From DASYYE01 sp035946955 (GTDB taxonomy: Bacteria; Actinomycetota; Actinomycetes; Streptosporangiales; Streptosporangiaceae), in the NCBI GenBank assembly GCA_035946955.1, contig DASYYE010000262.1, forward strand, positions 1 to 13,258: a stretch of 13,258 bases of DNA. The letters are read 5' to 3'. Positions 1 through 6,420 of this stretch are shown here, in pieces. The notes under the pieces were generated by a model that worked only from the letters and a program-made list of their open reading frames with translations, searched no databases and was not told the DNA's origin. Position numbers and translations under genes: made by a program. The first letter of the stretch is position 1. Every line of letters starts with the position of its first letter.

Positions 1-347
1 CAGGTCGTGTCCCTCGGGCCGAGGGCGCCGCGTACGGTGCGTCCCGAGGCCTCGGCCACGACCACGCTGTCCAGCCGCCCGTCGGCCACACTGACCCTGA
101 TGCCCAGGTCTGGGCGCTCGTCGACGAGCGTCGCGGACTGGGCGGGCGATGCCGAGCCGGAACTGAAGGCCAGGTTGCCGCTAGTGATCGTGACCTTGGC
201 CGCCAGCACGCGCAATGCCGCCTGGTGGCCGGCCGCCGTGCTGACGGGGCTGGCCTGGCAGCCCGCTGCCAGCACGGCTGCGACCGCCAGCACGGGGCCG
301 ACCCCCACACTGCGCCAGTGTTTTGGCGTAGCCCCAATGGCACTCAT
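1..347 (-). CDS. Partial lipoprotein, probable L,D-transpeptidase N-terminus (Ig-like domain)
   Basis: The gene begins at ATG 347 and runs off the left edge of the window in an open frame of 115 codons. An AAGGG ribosome binding site lies 7 bases before the ATG. Residues 1-30 form a lipoprotein signal peptide: basic KHWR, then a hydrophobic stretch from about residue 14, then LAAGC with the lipidated Cys at residue 30. The visible mature part contains a segment of the type RPDLGIRVSVADGRLDSV followed by GRTVRGAL and DTTW. This resembles the first bacterial Ig-like domain of actinobacterial L,D-transpeptidases, which make 3-3 cross-links in peptidoglycan. The catalytic YkuD domain lies outside the window, so the enzyme call is inference; another Ig-like lipoprotein is possible. 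It starts 35 bases after ctaF and may be cotranscribed with it. Confidence 0.55.
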   Translation of the reverse strand, partial: MSAIGATPKHWRSVGVGPVLAVAAVLAAGCQASPVSTAAGHQAALRVLAAKVTITSGNLAFSSGSASPAQSATLVDERPDLGIRVSVADGRLDSVVVAEASGRTVRGALGPRDTT

Positions 348-382
348 GATGCCGCCCTTGCATCACGTGTGGCGAAGTCAGG

Positions 383-778
383 TCAGTGTGAGAATGATCC
401 CCTGTAATACTCGAATACAAAACCCACGGATGCAAGGACGACAAAAAGCATCCCGATGAGGAACAGCCACCACCCGATGGCCGCCCCCAGGGCCGCGGTG
501 GCGCAGGCGAGCCCGGTGAACAGCGGCCACCAGCTGTGCGGGCTGAAGAACCCCACTTCGCCCGTGCCCTGGCTGATATCGCCCTCGTTGTCGTCTTCGG
601 GGCGCAGGGGCAGCCGACGGCCGGTGAACAGCAGGTAGAACCCGGTCAGGAACGCCAGCCCGACAGCCAGTGCCAGCGCGGTCGTCCCAGTCGGATCCTT
701 CGAGAAGTGCCAGTACACGACGTCCGCGCCGGCGAAGAACGCCGCGCAGCCGAGGAACAGGTACCCTTCGACCTTCAT
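383..778 (-). CDS. ctaF: Cytochrome c oxidase subunit IV (actinobacterial CtaF)
   Basis: A 131-residue integral membrane protein. It is the small actinobacteria-specific subunit of the aa3 oxidase, which takes electrons from the bc1 complex and reduces oxygen. The segments YLFLGCAAFFAGADVVYW (residues 6-23) and TTALALAVGLAFLTGFYLLF (about 33-52) and two more hydrophobic stretches after SWWPLF (about 85-125) give the four-helix layout and size of the family. The ending FEYYRGSFSH is also typical. The ATG is preceded by GAGAGG at 6 bases. It starts 10 bases after the ctaD stop, so ctaC-ctaD-ctaF form one operon. Confidence 0.93.
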   Translation of the reverse strand: MKVEGYLFLGCAAFFAGADVVYWHFSKDPTGTTALALAVGLAFLTGFYLLFTGRRLPLRPEDDNEGDISQGTGEVGFFSPHSWWPLFTGLACATAALGAAIGWWLFLIGMLFVVLASVGFVFEYYRGSFSH

Positions 779-788
779 CGACGACCTC

Positions 789-2477
789 TCAACCAGTGAC
801 GCTGTGTTCGGGCCCGGTCAGTGGCCGGCCTGAGGTTATGTGGGGATAGTGCAGGTCGAACGCGGGCCGCTCGGACCGGATACGCGGGATGGAGGTGAAG
901 TTGTGCCGCGGTGGCGGGCAGGACGTCGCCCACTCCAGGCCATTGGCCCAACCCCACGGGTCATCCGCGGTGACCCGCTCGCCATACTTCGCGGTCTTGT
1001 ACACGTTGTAGACGAAGATCAGCGTGGAGACCCCGAGGATCCACGACCCTACCGTGGAAATATCGTTCAAGATGGTGGCCAGCGGCGGCAGGTCCGGGTA
1101 GTTGGCGATCCGGCGTGGCATGCCGATGACGCCCAGCCAGTGCTGCACCAGGAATGTTGTGTGGAACCCGATGAACAGCGTCCAGAAGTTCCACTTCCCG
1201 AGGCGCTCATCGAGCTTCTTCCCGGTGAACTTCGGCCACCAGAAGTACAGGCCCGCGAACATCGAGAACACCACAGTGCCAAAGAGCACGTAGTGGAAGT
1301 GGGCCACCACGAAATAGGAGTCGCTCACCGCGAAGTCCAGAGGCGGTGACGCCAGGATCACCCCGGTGAGACCGCCGAACAGGAACGTGGTGAGGAACCC
1401 TATGGAGAACAGCATCGGTGTCTCGAACGTGAGCTGTCCCCGCCACATGGTGCCGCACCAGTTGAAGAACTTGATCCCGGTGGGCACCGCGATCAGGAAC
1501 GTCATGAACGAGAAGAACGGCAGCAGCACCGCGCCGGTGGTGAACATGTGGTGCGCCCACACGGTCATCGACAGCCCGGCGATCGCGATGGTGGCGGCGA
1601 TCATGCCCTTGTAGCCGAACAGCGGCTTGCGGCTGAACACCGGCAGCACCTCGGTGATGATCCCGAAGAACGGGATCGCCACGATATAGACCTCCGGATG
1701 GCCGAAGAACCAGAACAAGTGCTGCCACAGCAGCGCCCCGCCGTTCTTGGCGTCGAACACCTGCGCGCCAAGCTTGCGGTCGATCTCCACCACCAGCAGG
1801 GCCGCCGCGAGCACTGGGAAGGCCAGCAGGACCAGCATGGAGGTGACCAGGATGTTCCAGGTGAAGATCGGCATCCGGAACATGGTCATGCCCGGGGCGC
1901 GCATGCAGATGACCGTGGTGACGAAGTTGACCCCACCGAGGATGGTGCCGAAACCCGACAGCACCAGGCCCATGAGCCACATGTCACCGCCGATGCCCGG
2001 CGAGTAGACCGTGCTGGTCAGCGGCGAGTACGCGTACCACCCGAACGACGCGGCCCCGCCTGGCGTGACGAAGCTGGCCAGCAGGATCAGCCCGCCGAAC
2101 AGGAACAGGTAGTAGCTGAGCAGGTTCAGCCGTGGGAACGCGACGTCCGGCGCGCCGATCTGCAGCGGCATGATCTCGTTGGCGAACCCGACGAACAGGG
2201 GTGTGGCGAACAGCAGCAGCATGATCGTGCCGTGCATGGTGAACAGCTCGTTGTACTGCTGGTCCGACACGATGTGGTTGTCGGGCCCCATGAGCTGGAC
2301 CCGCATGATCAGCGCCATCAGGCCACCGACCATGAAGAACCCGAACGAGGTGATCAGGTACAGGTGGCCGATGACCTTGTGGTCTGTCGAGGACAGCCAG
2401 TCGGCCATCACCGAGCCCTTCCGCTCCCGGCGAAGCTCGGCGCCGGTCACGGTCAGGGGTTCGCTCACCGTGCTCAC
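789..2477 (-). CDS. ctaD: Cytochrome c oxidase subunit I
   Basis: A 562-residue, twelve-helix catalytic subunit of the aa3-type oxidase. It holds low-spin heme a and the heme a3-CuB oxygen-reducing centre and pumps protons. Expected ligands are all visible: H82 (FTMHGT) for heme a, H260 with E262 and Y264 in GHPEVY (CuB ligand, proton-path Glu and cross-linked Tyr), H309 and H310 in WAHHMF (CuB), and H393 and H395 in AHFHY (hemes a3 and a). K335 in TGIKFFNW is the probable K-channel lysine. The C-terminus LEWATSCPPPRHNF is typical of the actinobacterial type. The frame stays open upstream to 2624, but the start is set at GTG 2477. That codon has GGGAG 6 bases before it and overlaps the ctaC stop as GTGA, which suggests translational coupling. 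Confidence 0.97.
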   Translation of the reverse strand: MSTVSEPLTVTGAELRRERKGSVMADWLSSTDHKVIGHLYLITSFGFFMVGGLMALIMRVQLMGPDNHIVSDQQYNELFTMHGTIMLLLFATPLFVGFANEIMPLQIGAPDVAFPRLNLLSYYLFLFGGLILLASFVTPGGAASFGWYAYSPLTSTVYSPGIGGDMWLMGLVLSGFGTILGGVNFVTTVICMRAPGMTMFRMPIFTWNILVTSMLVLLAFPVLAAALLVVEIDRKLGAQVFDAKNGGALLWQHLFWFFGHPEVYIVAIPFFGIITEVLPVFSRKPLFGYKGMIAATIAIAGLSMTVWAHHMFTTGAVLLPFFSFMTFLIAVPTGIKFFNWCGTMWRGQLTFETPMLFSIGFLTTFLFGGLTGVILASPPLDFAVSDSYFVVAHFHYVLFGTVVFSMFAGLYFWWPKFTGKKLDERLGKWNFWTLFIGFHTTFLVQHWLGVIGMPRRIANYPDLPPLATILNDISTVGSWILGVSTLIFVYNVYKTAKYGERVTADDPWGWANGLEWATSCPPPRHNFTSIPRIRSERPAFDLHYPHITSGRPLTGPEHSVTG

Positions 2478-3346
2478 GAGGTGCTCCCTGCTGATGAAAG
2501 CTGCGCGGAGGCGGCATGCGCTGCTTTGACCTGCGCCTGCTGCTGCGCGTGGATCCAGGCCCTGAACACCGCTGGCGTCACGATCCTCACCTTGAACAGC
2601 ATCCGGCTGTGGTAGAGGCCGCACAGCTCGGTGCAGCGGCCGATGAAGAACCCGGTCCTGGTCGGTGTGACCTGGAAGTGGTTGGGGTGGCCTGGGATCA
2701 CGTCACGCTTGAACTCGAACGGGACGATCCAGAACGAGTGGATCACGTCAGTGGAGGTGAGGTTGAACCGCACCGACTCGTTCGTGGGGATCACCAGCTC
2801 GGGGAGCTGGCCGTTGCCGAGCGACGGGCTCCACTGGTGCCCGTTCATGGTGACGACACCGGTGGGCGTCGCGACCGTCGTGGGCACCTTGTACTGGGGG
2901 TACTGGAACTGCCAGCTCCACTGGTACCCGATGACGTTCACCACCACGTCGGCGCGCGACGGGAGCGCGTCCACGTAGTTCTCATCACGCGCGGTGAAGA
3001 AGAACAGGATGCCGACCATGATGAATGGCACCACGGTGTAGAGCATCTCGATCGGCAGGTTGTAACGCACCTGGTGCGGAGCCGGGCGGCCAGCGCGCTT
3101 GCGGTGGAAGATGATCGCCCAGACGATCAGCCCCCACACCAGGGCGCCCACCGCCCACGCGGCAAGCCACGAGCCCTGCCACAGGTTGACGATGACCTGG
3201 CCCTGCTTGGTGACAGGGACCGGCATGCCGAGCCGGGTGAAGGTGGTCGACGTGCACCCGGTCGCCCCCACCGCCACCGCGGCGAGCAGCAGGAGGCCAC
3301 GCCACCCAAGACCACGGCGGCCAGAACCACCATTTCTGGAACTCAC
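2474..3346 (-). CDS. ctaC: Cytochrome c oxidase subunit II (CuA subunit)
   Basis: A 290-residue subunit that accepts electrons at the binuclear CuA centre and passes them to subunit I. It has a lipoprotein-type signal peptide with basic RRGLGWR, a hydrophobic core and ATGC with Cys31. Two transmembrane helices follow (about 54-80 and 98-118). The periplasmic cupredoxin domain carries all CuA ligands: H203 (VIHSFW), then C238, E240, C242, H246 and M249 in CTELCGLYHSRM. The tail after about residue 265 is alanine- and glutamine-rich. The frame is open to an ATG at 3391, but GTG 3346 has a strong GGAGAG 7 bases upstream and gives a better signal peptide, so I chose it. It is the first gene of ctaC-ctaD-ctaF and is divergent from the tusA-like gene. 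Confidence 0.96.
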   Translation of the reverse strand: MSSRNGGSGRRGLGWRGLLLLAAVAVGATGCTSTTFTRLGMPVPVTKQGQVIVNLWQGSWLAAWAVGALVWGLIVWAIIFHRKRAGRPAPHQVRYNLPIEMLYTVVPFIMVGILFFFTARDENYVDALPSRADVVVNVIGYQWSWQFQYPQYKVPTTVATPTGVVTMNGHQWSPSLGNGQLPELVIPTNESVRFNLTSTDVIHSFWIVPFEFKRDVIPGHPNHFQVTPTRTGFFIGRCTELCGLYHSRMLFKVRIVTPAVFRAWIHAQQQAQVKAAHAASAQLSSAGSTS

Positions 3347-3572
3347 AGGTTGCCTCTCCAGCGAAAGACTCCCGGCCAGAGAGCTGGCCATGGCACGTCC
3401 TACAGGCTGTCGTGGACACAGTATCGCGAAGGGTGAGTGCCACAGCCGGCACCCCCGTCACTGTCCCGGCTCCGGGCAACGCACCCGCACGGGAGCGGCT
3501 ACTGTCGTGCGTGTGGCCCGCTCTCGATCCCACAGCGCTTATGCGCAGCGACGTCCGGGTAATGCTGAGGGT
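3347..3572. other. Divergent intergenic region between ctaC and the tusA-like gene
   Basis: These 226 bases must hold the promoters of both flanking genes. On the minus strand a TACTGT hexamer (3418-3423) could be a -10 for ctaC, but I see no good -35 at normal spacing. On the plus strand TAATGC (3560-3565) sits 7 bases before the chosen GTG. This spacing suits a leaderless start, but the last base of the hexamer is not the usual T. No clear operator or long hairpin is seen. Confidence 0.3.
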
Positions 3573-3821
3573 GTGGTTTCCCCGGCGCTCCCCGTCCCTG
3601 TCCTGACGATCGACGCACTCGGGCGCAAGTGCCCAATCCCGATCATCATGCTCGCCGAGCGGATCGGCCAAGTACCCATCGGGCAGACCGTGGCTGTGCT
3701 GGCCGATGACCCAGCCGCCAAGACAGACCTGCCCTCATGGTGCGCCATGAAGGCCCAGGAACTGCTGGCCGTCGTGGACCTCCCCGTCGGCTGGGCGTTC
3801 CTGATCCGCCGCCGTTGCTAG
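3573..3821 (+). CDS. TusA/SirA-family sulfur carrier protein
   Basis: A small protein of about 82 residues. TusA-family proteins carry a persulfide on the Cys of a CPxP motif and pass sulfur on for tRNA thiolation, molybdenum cofactor or other sulfur transfer. The motif appears here as RKCPIP directly after LTIDALG, with Cys near residue 20. The rest follows the family pattern: VGQ-like turn, ADDPAAKTDLPSWCAMK with a second Cys, then a short C-terminal strand ending at a TAG. The length fits the family from GTG 3573. Start choice is uncertain, because the GAGG upstream is only 2 bases away and in-frame GTG codons exist near 3507-3515. Its target is unknown; an Fe-S gene (erpA) and oxidase genes lie nearby. 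Confidence 0.8.
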   Translation: MVSPALPVPVLTIDALGRKCPIPIIMLAERIGQVPIGQTVAVLADDPAAKTDLPSWCAMKAQELLAVVDLPVGWAFLIRRRC

Positions 3822-3837
3822 CCCCACCCTCACTTCC

Positions 3838-3897
3838 ATGATCGCGGTGACTTCTACTGCGTATGGCAGTAAGAACAACCGCGATCATCATGATCGC
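3838..3897. repeat. Nested and competing palindromes in a convergent intergenic region
   Basis: An 11-bp perfect inverted repeat, ATGATCGCGGT (3838-3848) and ACCGCGATCAT (3878-3888), encloses a second hairpin. The inner hairpin is TACTGC (3855-3860) and GCAGTA (3866-3871) around GTATG, extended by TTC/GAA beyond a bulge. The right outer arm also forms a separate palindrome with the next bases: GCGATCAT, C, ATGATCGC (3881-3897). The 8-mer ATGATCGC therefore occurs three times in alternating orientation, and the two large pairings exclude each other. The site lies between the ends of tusA (plus) and ctaG (minus), so a bidirectional terminator is the simplest reading. No T run follows directly. 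Confidence 0.6.
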
Positions 3898-3906
3898 AAC
3901 TGTGGC

Positions 3907-3931
3907 GGCGCCTGCAGTGGCGCTTGTTTCT
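3907..3931 (+). terminator. Possible weak intrinsic terminator after the tusA-like gene
   Basis: GCGCC (3908-3912) and GGCGC (3919-3923) form a 5-bp stem around TGCAGT, with one G-T wobble outside. It is followed by the T-rich TTGTTTCTT (3924-3932). The stem is short, so termination may depend on the larger palindromes just upstream. Confidence 0.35.
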
Positions 3932-3958
3932 TGCTGTTATCAGCATCGCTGGCTCTTT

Positions 3959-4915
3959 TTACCCGCTGGAGCCGCGAAAGCGGCCCGTGAAACGGGGGTC
4001 ACTCTGCCACCAGGGCTGCTGCGCGGGGCCGGGGCCCTGGGCAGGGGGGCGCCCCGCCACGGGCGGCGTCAGGGCATCCAGTTCGGCGTCCACGAGCACC
4101 GCCTCCTGCTCGTCCTCGCGCATCATCTGGATGAGCTGGGCGGCGAAGAAGGGCACACCGACGATGTCGCCGAGGATCCACAGCACTCCTCCGCCGATGA
4201 CCTGGTCCGCGCGGACACTGGGCCCCCAGGGGCGGGCCAGTGCGTGGTAGTAGGCCCCGGCGATGAGGTTCGGGTCGGCTAGCACGGCCAGGCCCAGAAC
4301 GGCGTCGCCGATCACCTCCACCCCCGACACCCACAGGGACACGACGTAGGGGTAGGCCTTTGGCACCGGGTCCACGCGCAGCAGGGTCCAGAAGAACACC
4401 AGCCCTGGCAGGGTCAGCGTGAACCGCGTGAGATCGCCCACCACCGCGCTGCTCAGCCCAGCCTCGTACCACGGCGTGAAGTACAGCAGGAATGGCATGA
4501 CGACCAGGACAAACGCGGTCAGGGCGGGGAATGTGAGGATACGGGCGGCCCGGCTCGCCAGCACCCGCTCGACCCGGCGCCCAGCGCGGGGGACCGCGGC
4601 ACCCAGCAGCGTCAGCGGGCGTCCCAGTGTCAGGAACAGCGGGACCACCAGCAGCAGCAGGACCGTCTGGGCGGCGCGGACGCTGAACAGCACCTGGTCA
4701 TAGACACCAAGGAATGACATCGTGGCCAGCACTAGCGCACCCAGCCCGCCGCCACAGAACGCGGCGGCCCGCCGCCATGGCCACGCCTCCCCCGACTGGC
4801 GCAGGCGCCTGGCCCCGGTCAGGTAGGCAGCGCCCAGCGCCAGCACGACACACAGCACGGGCACGTCAAGAGTCCAGGACGTCAACGCCCGCGTCACATC
4901 CAGCGGTGGCGGCAC
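3959..4915 (-). CDS. CtaG-family (caa3_CtaG) membrane protein lacking the usual histidines
   Basis: A 318-residue polytopic membrane protein of the CtaG family, whose members assist copper delivery or assembly of cytochrome c oxidase. Several hydrophobic helices run from about residue 17 to 265. Family landmarks are clear: VLFSV near 75-79, VPLFLTLGRPLTLL (91-104), FFWTLLRVDPVP (174-185) and ADQVIGGGVLWILGD (236-250). In the members I remember, the segment after VLFSV reads HxxxH; here it is R80-A-A-Q83-T84. The usual His near 164 (now TRF) and near 204 (now D204) are also absent. The protein may thus have lost metal binding. The tail after 280 is Pro/Gln-rich. Start GTG 4915 has no convincing Shine-Dalgarno; GTG 4897 is an alternative. 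It is the last gene after erpA and adoK, 30 bases downstream of adoK. Confidence 0.82.
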   Translation of the reverse strand: MPPPLDVTRALTSWTLDVPVLCVVLALGAAYLTGARRLRQSGEAWPWRRAAAFCGGGLGALVLATMSFLGVYDQVLFSVRAAQTVLLLLVVPLFLTLGRPLTLLGAAVPRAGRRVERVLASRAARILTFPALTAFVLVVMPFLLYFTPWYEAGLSSAVVGDLTRFTLTLPGLVFFWTLLRVDPVPKAYPYVVSLWVSGVEVIGDAVLGLAVLADPNLIAGAYYHALARPWGPSVRADQVIGGGVLWILGDIVGVPFFAAQLIQMMREDEQEAVLVDAELDALTPPVAGRPPAQGPGPAQQPWWQSDPRFTGRFRGSSG

Positions 4916-4926
4916 GGGGCCAGGCT

Positions 4927-4946
4927 ACCCGCAGTGCGCCGCGGGT
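4927..4946 (-). other. Small hairpin between adoK and ctaG
   Basis: ACCCGC (4927-4932) and GCGGGT (4941-4946) are perfect inverted repeats around 8 bases, touching the adoK stop codon. No T run follows on the minus strand. It could slow or process the transcript between adoK and the ctaG-like gene; function is not shown. Confidence 0.3.
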
Positions 4947-5917
4947 TATCCGTAGTGGGCTGCGACCTCGGCGGCCGCGATCTGACCGTACGCCGTGGCC
5001 AGGCGCTCGTTCACCAGCGACGGCTTCAGCTCGTACTCCTGGGTTCCCACGGTCTCCAGCACGCACACGGCCAGCAGGTTGCCGAGCTGCGCGGCACGTT
5101 CCAGTGACAGCCCCCAGCCAACCGCCGCCAGGAAACCAGCGCGGAACGCGTCGCCGGTACCGGTCGGGTCGACCTTGTGGGCCTCTGGCACCGGGCCGAC
5201 GACCAGCGGCGGCTGTCCCGCCCGCTCGACACGGACCCCGGCGGGCCCGAGCGTGGTGACGCGGACCCCGACCCGGGCCAGCACCTCATCGTCTGACCAG
5301 CCTGCCTTGCGCTCGATGAGCGCCTCCTCATACTCATTGCAGAAGAGGTAGGCCGCCCCTTCGATGAGCTGGCGCAGGTCAGGCCCCTCCAAGCGGGGGA
5401 GCTGCTGGGACGGGTCCGCGGCGAACGGGACGCCCAGCTCGACGCACTCGGCGGTGTGGGCGATCATGGCCCCTGGGTCGCTCGCACCGATGAGGACGAG
5501 GTCGAGGCCGCCGTGTTCGGTGAACCAGGCGAGCTTGATCTCGCCGTCCTCGCTCATCGCACCCGGGTAGAACGAGGCGATCTGGTTGCCCTCGGTGTCG
5601 GTGGTGCAGACGAACCTGGCCGTCTGGTGCCTGGTGGACTCATGGACCCCGTCACAGTCGACGCCATGCGCGGTGAGCCACGCACGGTAGGGGCCGAAGT
5701 CGGGCCCGACCGCGCCCGCCAGCAGCGGTCGCAGCCCGAGCGCTCCCAAGCCGAAGCAGATGTTGGCAGCCACTCCCCCGCGCCGGACCTCCAGGCTGTC
5801 GACCAGGAAGGACAGGGACACGCGGTCCATCTTCTCGGCGATGAACTGGTCGGTGAACTTGCCGGGGAAGGTCATGAGGTGGTCGGTGGCGATCGACCCC
5901 GTGACCGCTATGCGCAC
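4946..5917 (-). CDS. adoK: Adenosine kinase, PfkB family
   Basis: A 323-residue cytoplasmic sugar/nucleoside kinase. It closely follows, from memory, the mycobacterial adenosine kinase AdoK (Rv2202c, once named cbhK), which phosphorylates adenosine to AMP in purine salvage. Shared features include the opening IAVTGSIATDHLM, the substrate-lid region KVSLSFLVD-like 33-40, RGGVAANICFGLGALG (46-61), IASFYPGAMSE (113-123) and FAADPSQQL (165-173). The PfkB magnesium motif NxxE is N194-E197. The anion-hole and catalytic motif is DPTGTGDAF (250-258), with D256 the base. The start is GTG 5917, 6 bases after the erpA stop, so the pair is coupled. Substrate specificity is inferred from similarity; ribokinase-like alternatives are less likely. 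Confidence 0.88.
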   Translation of the reverse strand: MRIAVTGSIATDHLMTFPGKFTDQFIAEKMDRVSLSFLVDSLEVRRGGVAANICFGLGALGLRPLLAGAVGPDFGPYRAWLTAHGVDCDGVHESTRHQTARFVCTTDTEGNQIASFYPGAMSEDGEIKLAWFTEHGGLDLVLIGASDPGAMIAHTAECVELGVPFAADPSQQLPRLEGPDLRQLIEGAAYLFCNEYEEALIERKAGWSDDEVLARVGVRVTTLGPAGVRVERAGQPPLVVGPVPEAHKVDPTGTGDAFRAGFLAAVGWGLSLERAAQLGNLLAVCVLETVGTQEYELKPSLVNERLATAYGQIAAAEVAAHYG

Positions 5918-5923
5918 GGCGGC

Positions 5924-6274
5924 TTAGTGGAACGAGTCGCCGCAGGCGCAAGACCCGGTGGCGTTGGGGTTGTCGATGGTGAAGCCCTGCTTCTCGATGG
6001 TGTCCACGAAGTCGATGGTGGCGCCCATGAGGTAGGGGGCGCTCATCTTGTCGGTGACCACCCGCACACCCTCGAACTCGACGGTGATGTCGCCGTCGAT
6101 GTCGCGCTCATCGAAGTAGAGCTGGTACCGCAGGCCTGAGCACCCACCGGGCTGTACCGCGATGCGGAGCCTGAGGTCCTCGCGGCCTTCCTGCGCCAGG
6201 AGGCCGGTCACCTTGGCCGCTGCCGCGGACGTGAGAATGACTCCCTGCGTGGTTGCCTCGTGCTGAACCGTCAT
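5924..6274 (-). CDS. erpA: A-type iron-sulfur cluster carrier (ErpA/IscA/HesB)
   Basis: A 116-residue cytoplasmic protein of the A-type carrier family, which receives Fe-S clusters from the scaffold and inserts them into target proteins. The three cluster-binding cysteines are present: C45 in GGCSGLRY, and C109 and C111 in GSCACGDSF near the C-terminus. The segment FVDTIEKQGFTIDNPNA is typical. The start is ATG 6274, with GGGAG about 9 bases upstream. It is the first gene of the unit erpA-adoK-ctaG-like. The symbol erpA follows common actinobacterial naming; IscA or SufA could be argued. Confidence 0.92.
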   Translation of the reverse strand: MTVQHEATTQGVILTSAAAAKVTGLLAQEGREDLRLRIAVQPGGCSGLRYQLYFDERDIDGDITVEFEGVRVVTDKMSAPYLMGATIDFVDTIEKQGFTIDNPNATGSCACGDSFH

Positions 6275-6299
6275 ATGTGGTTGCTCCCGCGTCGTGGGC

Positions 6300-6337
6300 T
6301 GCCGCCAACTGCAGGCGGCACTCGTCTACGCTGTCAA
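6300..6337 (-). promoter_or_regulatory. Possible erpA promoter with a dyad around the -10
   Basis: On the minus strand a perfect TTGACA (complement of 6332-6337) is followed after 18 bases by TGCAGT (complement of 6308-6313). That -10 is weak, matching three of six consensus bases. It is flanked by a perfect 7-bp inverted repeat, TGCCGCC (6300-6306) and GGCGGCA (6314-6320). A start near 6301 would give a leader of about 27 bases with the erpA ribosome binding site. The dyad could be an operator or just an RNA hairpin. Confidence 0.4.
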
Positions 6338-6390
6338 CCATATGCCGGGCGGGTCCATTCCCCCTAGGGCCACCCCGGCCAGGCGCCCCC

Positions 6391-6420
6391 GGTCAGGCAG
6401 CGGACCTCAGGTCAGGCAGC
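6391..6420. repeat. Short direct repeat at the apbE stop codon
   Basis: GGTCAGGCAGC occurs at 6391-6401 and again at 6410-6420, the second copy covering the apbE TGA stop. It duplicates the stop-codon context just downstream. The 6275-6411 gap otherwise shows no strong terminator for apbE. Confidence 0.4.

Noticed and set aside
3418..3425. GATACT/TACTGT as the ctaC -10, similar to GATACT before htpX
   Set aside because: Neither copy has a -35 at normal spacing; two short matches are not enough to claim a shared promoter class.
1548..3436. Long plus-strand frames (355 and 306 codons) opposite ctaD and ctaC
   Set aside because: They are complementary-strand shadows of conserved oxidase genes, with Arg/His/Asp-rich low-information sequence.
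3863..4282. A plus-strand frame starting MAVRTTAIIMIATVAAPAVALVS, which looks like a signal peptide
   Set aside because: It has no ribosome binding site, starts inside the palindrome cluster and runs antisense through the end of the ctaG-like gene; the hydrophobic start is probably chance.
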